55,656 nucleotides of DNA from Candidatus Schekmanbacteria bacterium (GTDB taxonomy: Bacteria; SZUA-182): positions 1 through 55,656 of the forward strand of contig JACRJN010000098.1 of assembly GCA_016235675.1 (NCBI GenBank). The letters are read 5' to 3'. A program made the translations under genes and the position numbers. Below, one piece after another: positions 33,217 to 42,183 of this stretch (positions are counted from its first letter, which is position 1; each line of letters starts with the position of its first letter). The notes under the pieces are model-generated. The model saw only the letters and a list, made by a program, of their open reading frames with translations. It had not been told where the DNA came from and did no database searches.

Positions 33217-34955
33217 AAATCAAGGTATCCGATTTTATTGTCCAGTATTTAAGCAAGATAGGGGTGAAATACATATTTTGTCTGCCCGGCGCCCCCCTGC
33301 TGCCTTTTTTTGACGCCCTTTACCGCAATAAATCCATCGAAACCATTTTGGTGAAGCATGAGGAAGCGGCGGCGGCCATGGCCGACGGCTACGCCCGTGT
33401 CAGCGGAAAGATGGGCGTCTGCTGCGCCACCACCGGCCCCGGCACTACCAATCTGATTACCGGGATTGCCGAGGCTTACATGGACGGCATCCCCATGCTG
33501 GTGATCACCGCCCAGGTGCCTTTGTATTGCTACGGGAAGGGGACTTTCCAGGATTCCAGCATGGAGGGCTTGAATACCGCCTATCTTCTGAAACAAATCA
33601 CCAAGTTAAGCACTACCGTTTTATCCAAACACCGGGTGGTGGACACCCTCAATAAGGCTTATATCTGCGCCCACAGCGGGAAAAAGGGGCCGGTGCACCT
33701 GAGCTTTCCCACGGAAATCTTCAGCGAAGTTATCGATTTCGATTGGAGCGACGGGCAACTGGAGCAATGCCTGGCCGCTTATACCTCTTTGAATCAATAC
33801 TACAACCGCAAATTGGTGCATGATGCCGCCAATCAAATTCTCAACGCCAAAAAACCCTTACTGCTAGCCGGTTTCGGAGCGGTCAGTTCGCGGGCATCCG
33901 GGGAAATTATGGAACTGGCGGAGCAACTGAATATCCCGGTCGTCACCTCTTACCGCGCCAAAGGTGTCATCGCCGATGACCATCCCTTATATCTTGGTTC
34001 CGTCGGCTTGGGGGGCGCTCCATCTGCCGAAGACTATATCCACACGCAGGAAATCGATGTGCTTCTGGCAGTAGGCACCGATTTGGACGAATTTACCACC
34101 AACTCTTGGGATCCCAAATTCAGACCTTTGAAATCCCTGATCCATATCGATGTGCAGCCGGAAACCATCGGCAAAAATTATCCGACTAACATATGTCTGG
34201 TGGGCGATGCCAAGACCATTCTTACCGAGATCAATCTGCGCATCTTCAAGGCCATTCACGGCGGCAAATATAAGATAAAAACCTCAAAGGAGGAAATCGC
34301 CGAATGGAAAAGTAAAACTACTAAAATCATCGACGCCCATAAAATGGAATCGCTTTCCGTTCCCTTGCTGCCGCAAAGGCTTACCCACGAAATCCGCCAG
34401 GCGCTCCCCCGCGACGCCATCGTTTTTTGCGACGGGGCGAATAATTTGATTTTTACCGTGCACTACATGCCCTTTTATCAGCCCGGCACCTTCATCATCG
34501 GCGGCTACGGCAATATGTCTTATGGAACTATGGCGGTCATCGGCGGCAAAATCGCGGCGCCCGATCGGGTGGTAGTGGCGATCTCCGGCGACGGCGGTTT
34601 TTTAATGAACGGGATGGAGGTCTCTACCGCGGTCAATCACAATATCCCGGTGATCTGGATCATCCATAATAACGGTGTGTTAGGAGCGGTACACGACCTG
34701 CAAAAACTTCTTTACGGGGAAAGATATATCGCCACCAGCTTTAAAAGGACGGATTTCAAAACCGTCGCCGAAGGACTGGGGGCAGCCGCCTATCGCATAG
34801 CTTGCCCCAACGAATTGCTGCAAATCATGCCTGAGATCATCGCCGCTAAACGACCGACGGTCATCGACGCCATCATCGACGATCAGGAAATCCCGCCGAT
34901 TCGTAACCGGATCGAAGGCAAAAAGAGATTGATGGAAAGTTTATTGAAAGAGTGA
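33213..34955 (+). CDS. ThDP-dependent acetolactate-synthase-like enzyme
   Basis: A 580-residue enzyme with the three-domain organisation of acetolactate synthase, benzaldehyde lyase and related enzymes. The catalytic Glu50 follows KH in VKHEEAAAAMADGYAR, with TTGPGTTN and PGAPLLPF nearby. The Mg/ThDP motif is SGDGGF (458-463) with NN at 486-487 (HNNGVLG). It may decarboxylate a 2-oxo acid and form a C-C bond (acyloin or acetohydroxy product). There is no small regulatory subunit or ilv gene nearby, which argues against branched-chain amino-acid synthesis. The ATGA overlap with the KAS III-like gene suggests a shared pathway. Confidence 0.88.
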   Translation: MKIKVSDFIVQYLSKIGVKYIFCLPGAPLLPFFDALYRNKSIETILVKHEEAAAAMADGYARVSGKMGVCCATTGPGTTNLITGIAEAYMDGIPMLVITAQVPLYCYGKGTFQDSSMEGLNTAYLLKQITKLSTTVLSKHRVVDTLNKAYICAHSGKKGPVHLSFPTEIFSEVIDFDWSDGQLEQCLAAYTSLNQYYNRKLVHDAANQILNAKKPLLLAGFGAVSSRASGEIMELAEQLNIPVVTSYRAKGVIADDHPLYLGSVGLGGAPSAEDYIHTQEIDVLLAVGTDLDEFTTNSWDPKFRPLKSLIHIDVQPETIGKNYPTNICLVGDAKTILTEINLRIFKAIHGGKYKIKTSKEEIAEWKSKTTKIIDAHKMESLSVPLLPQRLTHEIRQALPRDAIVFCDGANNLIFTVHYMPFYQPGTFIIGGYGNMSYGTMAVIGGKIAAPDRVVVAISGDGGFLMNGMEVSTAVNHNIPVIWIIHNNGVLGAVHDLQKLLYGERYIATSFKRTDFKTVAEGLGAAAYRIACPNELLQIMPEIIAAKRPTVIDAIIDDQEIPPIRNRIEGKKRLMESLLKE

Positions 34956-34964
34956 GGATTGGGT

Positions 34965-35093
34965 CTTTCGGCTTGTCTTCAAGCCGAAACATAAAAGGCA
35001 ACGTTCCCCTGGATGTTTCGGTGTGTCCTCACACCGAAACCATAAAGGGGTAACGTTCCCCCTTAGCAGTTTCGGCGTGGGGACACGCCGAAA
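34965..35093. repeat. Three tandem TTTCGGCGTG-type hairpins
   Basis: Three hairpins in a row (CTTTCGGCTTGTC...AAGCCGAAAC, GTTTCGGTGTG...CACACCGAAAC, GTTTCGGCGTG...ACGCCGAAAC), separated by AACGTTCCCC-like spacers. The same family appears at about 39781-39806, 40000-40023, 50011-50036 and 50101-50124. Confidence 0.85.
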
Positions 35094-35142
35094 CATCAAC
35101 AACCCATCAACCGACAACTAAAATAGCAAGGAGAATTTCTGC

Positions 35143-35454
35143 ATGGAAATTAAATCGGCCACATCTGAAGACGTATTAACGCTTTTTCTGGAGGGTAATC
35201 TGAATTATCACGAAGCAAAAGCCGCGGAACAATTTTTTAATGAACTGATAGCGGACGAACGGCAGGTAATCTTTAATTTAAAGGATATTCATTATATCAG
35301 CAACACCGGTTTGCTGCTTTTCAAAAAAATCTCGGAAGAATTCGGCGAAAAAAACCAAACCCTGCAAATCAAGGGGGCCAGCCATTTTATCCGCGAGTCT
35401 TTCCAATTGGCCGGAATCGATGACCTCTTTGTCTGGTTGGAAGGGGGGCTTTAA
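35143..35454 (+). CDS. STAS-domain protein (anti-sigma antagonist-like)
   Basis: A 103-residue single STAS domain. The region corresponding to the phosphorylation loop (DSSGL in SpoIIAA) reads YISNTGLLLF, so a Thr occupies the usual phospho-Ser position and the preceding Asp-Ser is Ser-Asn. A regulator controlled by a serine/threonine kinase or phosphatase is expected, but none is encoded nearby. The Shine-Dalgarno is AAGGAG. It may act in a partner-switching circuit with unlinked genes. Confidence 0.85.
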   Translation: MEIKSATSEDVLTLFLEGNLNYHEAKAAEQFFNELIADERQVIFNLKDIHYISNTGLLLFKKISEEFGEKNQTLQIKGASHFIRESFQLAGIDDLFVWLEGGL

Positions 35455-35472
35455 AGGTATACCTTATTAAAG

Positions 35473-35549
35473 TAGGCTCTAGGCTTTGGGCTTTAGGCTC
35501 CGGGCTGAATTTCTTGAATTTAGCCTGAAGCCCAAAGCCCGAAGCCCAC
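35473..35549. repeat. GGCTTTAGG-type hairpin
   Basis: Arms AGGCTTTGGGCTTTAGGCTC and GCCTGAAGCCCAAAGCCCG. It belongs to the same family as 21621-21688. It lies between the STAS gene and the promoter of the lipoprotein gene. Confidence 0.75.
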
Positions 35550-35611
35550 CATAAATTTTTAATTTGTTGGCTTTTTTGAAATAAATTATATTATGTCTAT
35601 ATAACAATACA

Positions 35612-35641
35612 TTGACTTTTGCTTTAATTTTTTGTTATAAT
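35612..35641 (+). promoter_or_regulatory. Sigma-70-type promoter of lipoprotein gene
   Basis: TTGACT (35612-35617), an 18-bp spacer and a perfect TATAAT (35636-35641), in an AT-rich setting 38 bp upstream of the lipoprotein ATG. Confidence 0.75.
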
Positions 35642-35678
35642 CATATAATAAATTCCTTCCAATATGGGGAGCCTTACA

Positions 35679-36458
35679 ATGAAAAAAAAACATTCAGTAT
35701 CCTTGGGTTCGCTTATCTTTTCATTGTTTCTTCTTGTCTCATGCAGTCAGGTTAAAACCAACCTAATCCCGACTTCTTTGTTAGAGGATTTCCCTTCGAC
35801 GGAAAAGGAGGAGGTATATTGGCCATCCCCAGGTTCGTATAGCGAATATAAATCCCCGGCGGCTTTGACCTATTATAAAACCGTACTTTCCCCGCAAAAA
35901 TGGCGGAATATCGAGGTATTGAACTATCAATCGGGATTTTTTGCCTTCCCTCCGTTGTGCGGTCATCGGGTTATGCAGTATGAAGGGGTCAGAGGCGATA
36001 TGCGGGTGGAACTGCATCGGGAGCTTATCGACGGCGAAACCTATAACGATATTGTAGCCCGCAGGCGCGGCAGCGATCATTGTAAGTTCACCCGTACCAT
36101 CAATTATCAGAAAGATGATTTGGATATTGTCGAGGCTACGGGCGATTGTTACATCTGGCTTTACGGGGATTATGCCCGCAAATACTATTTCGTGCGCTCC
36201 GGCAATGTGGTCTATACCTTCCGCTTATTGTCTTTGCCCAATAATTATGCCTTTGTCGAGCCGGATTTCGATTTTTTTGTCAATGCCACCATAGATAATT
36301 ATCTGATGTTTTCACCGCGGCAGCAGCTTTCCCCCACTCCAACCAAGTTTGTCCAGCCCAACCAGCCGGATAACAGGAAGAAAACCTCCTTTTTCTCTAA
36401 GGAGGAACTGGTTTCTTTCTTCTCTCCGGTAGCCACGCAGAACTCTATTGTTCATTAA
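35679..36458 (+). CDS. Hypothetical lipoprotein (259 aa)
   Basis: I do not recognise this family. A Lys-rich start and hydrophobic stretch end in the lipobox LVSC (Cys22). The start at 35679 is preferred over the in-frame ATG at 35664 because GGGGAG sits 8 nt upstream. The mature part is aromatic-rich with three further Cys (PPLCGHRV, SDHCKF, ATGDCYIW) that could form disulfides. The last 60 residues are Pro/Gln/Lys-rich and probably flexible. It has its own promoter and is probably an outer- or inner-membrane-anchored periplasmic protein. Confidence 0.8.
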   Translation: MKKKHSVSLGSLIFSLFLLVSCSQVKTNLIPTSLLEDFPSTEKEEVYWPSPGSYSEYKSPAALTYYKTVLSPQKWRNIEVLNYQSGFFAFPPLCGHRVMQYEGVRGDMRVELHRELIDGETYNDIVARRRGSDHCKFTRTINYQKDDLDIVEATGDCYIWLYGDYARKYYFVRSGNVVYTFRLLSLPNNYAFVEPDFDFFVNATIDNYLMFSPRQQLSPTPTKFVQPNQPDNRKKTSFFSKEELVSFFSPVATQNSIVH

Positions 36459-36781
36459 TAAAACCGCAGATAGGGCTTAAGAAATTTTGGTGCTGTTTTT
36501 TCCTGTGTGTACTATAATAAGGCTATGTACTCAATGTAGCGCTGGGGTTTATCCCTAATATTGCAGATGCGGGGTACGACTTAGTAGCACAGGCTTCCTA
36601 GCCTGTGTTGCGGCATAGAATGGAAGTCTAGATAAGCCGAATAATATTCCCGGTGACTAAGCCGTTTTTGTGTGGGCGTTGCCCACATCACAGGCAAGAT
36701 GCCTGTGCTACCAATTCGGTGGGCACAGCCCACCCTACAAAACTGTATTGTGGCTTGGCGGTAAAAATTTAGGAGAAAAAT
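36459..36781. repeat. Repeat-filled gap upstream of the amidotransferase gene
   Basis: 323 bp with no gene. It holds a fragment of the GTAGCGCTGGGGTTTATCCC family (about 36537-36575). A GTAGCACAGGCTTCC...GCCTGTGCTACC element (36584-36712) contains a TGTGGGCGTTGCCCACA inner hairpin. It ends with a GGTGGGCACAGCCCACCCTAC arm (36718-36738). Confidence 0.85.
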
Positions 36782-38665
36782 TTGTGCGGAATCTGCGGTA
36801 TCTTCCAACTCGACGGGACGCCGGTAGAAAAAAGCCCGCTGGCTGAAATGAATGCTACTTTAGCGCACCGCGGCCCTGACGATGACGGGTTTTACGTCGC
36901 TTCTGCCATCGGTTTGGGACACAGACGTCTGAGCATCATCGATCTGGGAGGCGGCCATCAGCCTTTGAGCAACGAAGATCAAAGTATCTGGGTAGTGTTT
37001 AACGGGGAAATCTATAATTTTTTAGACCTGCGCAATGAGCTTCTTTCTCAGGGACATAGTTTTCGCACCCATTCCGACACCGAAGTGATTGCGCATCTTT
37101 ACGAAGCATACGGAGCGGATTTACTGCCTAAACTGCGGGGGATGTTCGCCTTTGCCGTTTGGGACAGCCGCCGCAGAAGTTTATTGCTGGCCCGCGATCG
37201 GGTGGGGAAAAAGCCGCTTTATTATACCCGTCAGGGACAATGCTTAATCTTTGCCTCGGAAATCAAGGCTATTTTAAAACATCCTGCGGTTTACGCGCAT
37301 GTCAACTTGCCTGCCATATATAACTATTTGAATTACCAATATGTTCCCAGTCCGCAAACGGCTTTTGCCGGTATTTATAAACTGCCTCCGGCCTCATATC
37401 TTCAAATCGACCGGAACAGTCAGCGGATTGAGCGCTACTGGCAGTTGAATTTCGCTCCCAAGCTCAATTTATCGGAAGCGGATTGTTGCACTAGGCTGCG
37501 GGAATTATTGGAGGAAGCGGTCAAAATCCGCCTGATGAGCGAGGTTCCGCTGGGGGCATTTTTAAGCGGAGGCATCGATTCCAGCGTGATTGTCGGTTTG
37601 ATGAGTAAATTAAACTCTCAGCCGGTAAAAACCTTCAGCATCGGATTTTTGGAGCAGGAATATAACGAGACCGGTTACGCCCAAATCGTCGCTAAACACT
37701 TTCATACCGATCATCAGGAACTGACCGTAAAACCGCAAGCCCTGGAGATTCTGCCCAAACTGATTTGGCACTATAACGAACCATTTGCCGATCCATCCGC
37801 CCTGCCGACCTTTTACGTCTGTCAGATGTCCCGGCGCTATGTGACGGTAGCCCTTTGCGGGGACGGCGGTGACGAGGGATTCGCCGGTTACGAACGCTAT
37901 CTGATGCACAAATGGGCGGCCATCTACCAAAAGCTACCCGACCGGTTAAGACGATCGGTGTTTGCCGCATTAAGCCGCAAATTGGCGCATACCTTCCCCG
38001 CACAAGCCTTCTTCGGGCGGCTGCATAATTTTTTCCAGCGCCTGTCCCTGCCTGCCGCCGAACTGCATAATCAACTGATGAGCGTCTTTACTCCCGCATC
38101 GAGGCAGGATTTATATACGCAGGATTTGCTGGCCGCGGGATGCGGGGATTACCTGCCGGATTTGTTCGCTCAGACTGGCGATTGGGATAATTTAGACCGG
38201 GTGTTGTGGGTGGATATTCATTCTTATCTGCCCGATGATTTGCTGGTCAAGGCGGATGTAGCCAGTATGGCTAATTCCCTGGAGGTGCGTTCCCCCTTTT
38301 TGGATCATAAGGTGCTGGAATTTGCCGCCGGCTTACCCAGCCATTATAAAATAAAGGGACTGACTCAATTAAAATATATCCTGCGCCGTGCCTTTGCCGA
38401 TTTTTTACCGCCACCAATTCTTGGGCGCAAAAAAATGGGATTCAGCGTACCTCTGGCCTCCTGGTTCCGGGGAGAGCTTAAGGGGTATGTTTATGAGGTT
38501 TTATTCTCTGCTCAAAGCCGATGTCGCGGCTATTTCCAGCCTCATGCCCTGGAAAAATTATTGGTTGAGCATACCAGCGGTAAATTCGACCATAGTTTCA
38601 AATTATGGAATCTGTTGATGTTGGAGCTGTGGCAGCGAACTTTTATCGATCGAAGGGGGGGGTAA
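36782..38665 (+). CDS. asnB: Asparagine synthase-like amidotransferase (exosortase-system type)
   Basis: A 627-residue glutamine-hydrolysing amidotransferase starting at TTG (36782-36784), with AGGAG 6 nt upstream. This start exposes the essential Cys2 nucleophile (MCGICGIF). The N-terminal class II glutaminase shows LAHRGPD, GHRRLSIID and FNGEIYN. The C-terminal synthase domain has the ATP pyrophosphatase loop SGGIDSS (262-268). Length and sequence resemble the amidotransferase commonly found in exosortase-A exopolysaccharide loci rather than housekeeping AsnB, so it probably amidates a sugar acid or precursor. Three glycan genes follow. Confidence 0.9.
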   Translation: MCGICGIFQLDGTPVEKSPLAEMNATLAHRGPDDDGFYVASAIGLGHRRLSIIDLGGGHQPLSNEDQSIWVVFNGEIYNFLDLRNELLSQGHSFRTHSDTEVIAHLYEAYGADLLPKLRGMFAFAVWDSRRRSLLLARDRVGKKPLYYTRQGQCLIFASEIKAILKHPAVYAHVNLPAIYNYLNYQYVPSPQTAFAGIYKLPPASYLQIDRNSQRIERYWQLNFAPKLNLSEADCCTRLRELLEEAVKIRLMSEVPLGAFLSGGIDSSVIVGLMSKLNSQPVKTFSIGFLEQEYNETGYAQIVAKHFHTDHQELTVKPQALEILPKLIWHYNEPFADPSALPTFYVCQMSRRYVTVALCGDGGDEGFAGYERYLMHKWAAIYQKLPDRLRRSVFAALSRKLAHTFPAQAFFGRLHNFFQRLSLPAAELHNQLMSVFTPASRQDLYTQDLLAAGCGDYLPDLFAQTGDWDNLDRVLWVDIHSYLPDDLLVKADVASMANSLEVRSPFLDHKVLEFAAGLPSHYKIKGLTQLKYILRRAFADFLPPPILGRKKMGFSVPLASWFRGELKGYVYEVLFSAQSRCRGYFQPHALEKLLVEHTSGKFDHSFKLWNLLMLELWQRTFIDRRGG

Positions 38666-38670
38666 GCTGC

Positions 38671-39759
38671 GTGAAAGTTTTGTGTATAACCCGCTGTTAT
38701 CCCCCGGTCATCGGCGGGATGGAGAAGGTCAGCTTCGAATTGACCAGCCGGATGGCGAATCTGACTACTACGCATGTCATCGCCAACCGGAGGGGCAAGA
38801 AGTTTTTGCCTTTATTTCTCCCCTATGCTTTATTTAAAGCCGTCATCCTGATAAAAACCCAGGGAATAGATATTGTTCATCTGGGAGACGGTGCCTTAGC
38901 GCCATTGGGAACTTTTATCAAGCGGTTTTGCCGGATCCCGGTTGTCGCTACTGTGCACGGCCTGGATGTCACCTATTCCGCTAAACGTTATCAGGCGCTG
39001 ATTCCCCGACATCTGGGAAATCTGGATAAATTAATTTGCATCAGCCGCTATACCATGGAAGAGTGTGTAAACCGGGAAATCAGCGCCGAGAAATGCACCG
39101 TTATTACTAACGGCGTCAATCCCGACGAATTTTATTTTCCCGACCCGGAAAGCCGGGTAAAGCTGCAAGATGTCCTGAAAACCAATCTGACTGGGAAATT
39201 TATTCTGCTTAGCGTCGGTCATTTGGTGGCCAGAAAGGGTGTCTCCTGGTTTATCCAATCGGTCATGCCCAAGCTGGAAGAGGATTATGTCTATCTGGTC
39301 ATCGGGGGATACGGCAATGCCAGCAAAGGGGATGAAAAGACTGCCTATAACCAATTGGCTAAAGGCTACGGCGTACGCCACCGGGTCTTTCTGCTTGGTC
39401 ATGTGCCGGACGAGATTTTACGCCTGGCGTACAACAGCGCCGATCTGTTGATCATGCCCAACGTGATGATTTCCGGCGATATGGAGGGCTTCGGGGTTGT
39501 GGCTTTAGAGGCCGCCTCTTGTAATCTGCCGGTAATAGCCTCCGATCTGGAAGGCATAAAAGATGCAGTAAAAGACGAGGTCACCGGTTTGTTGGTGGAG
39601 CCTTACGACGTCCAGGATTTTCTGGAAAAAATATACGCCCATAAAAGACATGCGGCCATCAGAGCACAAGCCCGTGATTATGTGCTGGAAAATTATGCCT
39701 GGGACAGGATCGCGGCCAGGTATTATGAATTGTTTGAAGAGATAATCGGCGGAAGATAA
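38671..39759 (+). CDS. GT4-family glycosyltransferase
   Basis: A 362-residue GT-B glycosyltransferase. I chose the GTG at 38671, preceded by a G-rich Shine-Dalgarno 8 nt upstream. The longer frame beginning at 38605 would overlap the amidotransferase gene by 61 nt with an unconserved leader. N-terminal LCITRCYPPVIGGMEKV and C-terminal NGVNPDEF, SVGHLVARKGV and EGFGVVALEAASCNLPVIAS are Glycos_transf_1 hallmarks. It is probably part of the polysaccharide gene block with the upstream amidotransferase. Confidence 0.88.
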   Translation: MKVLCITRCYPPVIGGMEKVSFELTSRMANLTTTHVIANRRGKKFLPLFLPYALFKAVILIKTQGIDIVHLGDGALAPLGTFIKRFCRIPVVATVHGLDVTYSAKRYQALIPRHLGNLDKLICISRYTMEECVNREISAEKCTVITNGVNPDEFYFPDPESRVKLQDVLKTNLTGKFILLSVGHLVARKGVSWFIQSVMPKLEEDYVYLVIGGYGNASKGDEKTAYNQLAKGYGVRHRVFLLGHVPDEILRLAYNSADLLIMPNVMISGDMEGFGVVALEAASCNLPVIASDLEGIKDAVKDEVTGLLVEPYDVQDFLEKIYAHKRHAAIRAQARDYVLENYAWDRIAARYYELFEEIIGGR

Positions 39760-39780
39760 TCAGAGGTTTTAGATGTTAGA

Positions 39781-40023
39781 TGTTTCGGTGTGTTCTCACG
39801 CCGAAATATCGAAAATGTAGTCCCGTGGCTTTAGCCACGCAGTTTCAGCTTAGGCTGAGACTAAAGGCATGTTCATCTGGAAATACCTGAATTTATACTG
39901 AAGCGGGTTAACCATTTGTGAGTCATTATCGCATGGCTTATGCCATGAAGATCAGCCCTAAAGGGCTGGGACTACGATATTAAAAAAATGTAGTCGATGT
40001 TTCGGCTTGGGGACAAGCCGAAA
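39781..40023. repeat. Nested hairpins in the 324-bp gap before the PTPS-related gene
   Basis: TTTCGGTGTGTTCTCACGCC (39782-39801) and GTTTCGGCTTGGGGACAAGC (40000-40019) bracket an element with arms GTAGTCCCGTGGC (39817) and GGGCTGGGACTAC (to 39975). The rest of the gap (39760-40083) has no gene. Confidence 0.8.
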
Positions 40024-40083
40024 GACCATAAAAACGATACGTTAATATTTTCTAAGTTCCTTAAGTCTCTTCGGGGGGGGGAT

Positions 40084-42183
40084 ATGGCGAAAAAAGATTT
40101 ACCCGTAGTGCATCAACAGCATAAAAACGAGCCTTCATCTAAAAATCAACGGCGGATCAATCTGCTTCTTTCTCTCTGCTTCATCCTTTTTCTGGTGGGT
40201 TGGTTACGCTTCTATTTAAGCGACGGGCACACCTGCCAACTGGACGGCGCGCCCCACAGCGCCCAGATCCATATGCTTGTGACTTGTCTGAAAAACGGGG
40301 AGTATCCGCTCTGGTCGAATCAATGGTATGCCGGTTTTCCCTTCCTGCAATTCTACTCCCCCCTTTTTTACTATCTGGCGGCGGGAACCAGTTTGATAAT
40401 TCATAAGGTTGCTTTAAGCATCAAACTGATTCTTTTGCTCTGTCACATAATTTCCGGGGTTAGCGCCTTTTTATTGATCAAAGAAATTACCGATAACCAC
40501 AAGGCCGGGTTGATCGGGGCAACGGCGTACGCCCTGGCTCCCTGGCATATCTTCCAGTTAACATTTTACGGTCGTTTTCCCATCAGCCTGATATATGCCT
40601 TTTTGCCATTGCCCTTTTACTTCTGGGAGCATTATAAACATGGGAAGACCGCTCGGCTTCGGGCTTTCCTTTGGGCCGGGATCAGTCTTTCCCTGATTAT
40701 TTATTCCCATTACGGATATGCCGTCTTTGTCAGCCTGATTTTTGCCCTTTACCTATTATTGGATTTTTCCCAGCAGAGCCAGCGCTCCCGCTTGATCTTC
40801 CTGTTGGGGACAGGCATCACCGCCTTAGTTTTATCCCTCTATTTATTACTTCCCGTTGTTTTGGAGGGCCAACATCTCTCCGGACTGGAGGAGCTTCTCT
40901 CCCGCAAAGCCTTTGAAGTAAATCCGCCCAGCCTGCAAGTCCTCCTGGAACGCAAATTTCAACCGCAGGATCACGCCGGGTACCTCGGTTTGTCCTTTAT
41001 CATTCTGTCTATACCGGGGATTATTATCAGCCTGAAAGAAAAGAAATGGGCGCTTCCCCTATTATGGCTCTTCGGCTGGTATCTGGTTTTGGGGGCCAAG
41101 ACTTACCTTTACCGGTTTATTCCGCTGGTTTACTCTCAGCAGGCGCCGGAGCGCCTGATTATTTATTTGATCCTGTTTATTGCGATATTGTCCGGCGTCA
41201 GCTATACCTGGCTGGAAAGGCAAGCTAAAAAAATCGGTGGGATAAAGGGAGAATATTTTGTTTTCATCCTGGTGCTTTTGCTTTGTTTTGCCGATATTTC
41301 TTTTTTGACCAAGCGAAAATGGCCGGAGAAATATGGAACGGATGAAATAATTTCACTCACTAAACTGGCTTATAATCCGCAAGCCAAATTTGGGGCGCGC
41401 TTTTTTCATGTCTCACTCGATCAAGGCAACGATTGGCTTTTTAAGGGGATTGTTCCGGCCATAGTTTCCCTGGAAACCAAAACCAATAACCTTTACGGCT
41501 TTTTCTACCAGGGAGCGACTAAAATATTACCTTTGATTGATGCGGGCAGAACTTTAGCCATCAATGATTTGAAAAAACAGAAATACCTTGCCGATTCCGG
41601 CGATTTTTTCTATCTTATGTATACCCCTTATGTCGGCTTTTTGGATCACGACCATAAATTTAAGCTTACAGATGCGGTCTATTGCAGCCCTTTTATCGTG
41701 GCGCCTGAATTGGCTTACCTGTCCAGCGAACCCCTGGATCAGGATAAAGCCTGGTTTTTACCGCGGGTACTTAAAGCCATGCGGGTGGATAAAGCCAGAA
41801 GCGTCGCCGCTCAATTGATTATTCCCTCCGATATTGACCAGGGGGCAAATTTAACCATGAAAGAACCGCTTGACGTCAAACGCATAGATTATAAGCAGGA
41901 TTTACAGCATACCGATTTGAAATTAAGCAGTAATGCCGATTGTTACCTGCAATTATCCCACGCCTGGTATCCTTATCTTAAGGTCTGGCTGGATGATCGG
42001 GAAACAAAATTTTTCCCTACCGCTTTACAGTTGATCGGATTATACTTACCTAAGGGAGAGCATCGGATCAGGGTAGAGCCTTACCTGTCTCCCCTGCGCA
42101 AAGGGCTTTTGGGGCTGTTTATTATTTCCTGGCCTGGAATAATCGGATTTTTGATCTATCATAAGGTGACTAATAAGCAATGA
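40084..42183 (+). CDS. Polytopic membrane protein, PTPS-related/GT-C-like
   Basis: A 699-residue inner-membrane protein with about 10-12 TM helices in the first 430 residues and one near the C-terminus. The first loop (DGAPHSAQIHMLVTCLKNG, then WYAGFPFLQFYSPLFYY) is typical of the 6-pyruvoyl-tetrahydropterin synthase-related membrane family (PF10131) and of GT-C-like transferases with an acidic residue in the first periplasmic loop. A periplasmic domain (about 430-670) follows. The start at ATG 40084 has a G-rich Shine-Dalgarno; the frame upstream (from 39997) runs into a hairpin repeat. The stop overlaps the next gene by ATGA. Confidence 0.85.
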   Translation: MAKKDLPVVHQQHKNEPSSKNQRRINLLLSLCFILFLVGWLRFYLSDGHTCQLDGAPHSAQIHMLVTCLKNGEYPLWSNQWYAGFPFLQFYSPLFYYLAAGTSLIIHKVALSIKLILLLCHIISGVSAFLLIKEITDNHKAGLIGATAYALAPWHIFQLTFYGRFPISLIYAFLPLPFYFWEHYKHGKTARLRAFLWAGISLSLIIYSHYGYAVFVSLIFALYLLLDFSQQSQRSRLIFLLGTGITALVLSLYLLLPVVLEGQHLSGLEELLSRKAFEVNPPSLQVLLERKFQPQDHAGYLGLSFIILSIPGIIISLKEKKWALPLLWLFGWYLVLGAKTYLYRFIPLVYSQQAPERLIIYLILFIAILSGVSYTWLERQAKKIGGIKGEYFVFILVLLLCFADISFLTKRKWPEKYGTDEIISLTKLAYNPQAKFGARFFHVSLDQGNDWLFKGIVPAIVSLETKTNNLYGFFYQGATKILPLIDAGRTLAINDLKKQKYLADSGDFFYLMYTPYVGFLDHDHKFKLTDAVYCSPFIVAPELAYLSSEPLDQDKAWFLPRVLKAMRVDKARSVAAQLIIPSDIDQGANLTMKEPLDVKRIDYKQDLQHTDLKLSSNADCYLQLSHAWYPYLKVWLDDRETKFFPTALQLIGLYLPKGEHRIRVEPYLSPLRKGLLGLFIISWPGIIGFLIYHKVTNKQ

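Noticed and set aside
33249-34259. Minus-strand ORFs opposite the ThDP enzyme
   Set aside because: They are shadows of a well-supported plus-strand gene.
34965-35093. Three consecutive TTTCGG hairpins as a terminator array or CRISPR-like array
   Set aside because: The hairpins lack U-tracts and recur elsewhere singly with the same AACGTTCCCC spacers, so they are dispersed repeats.
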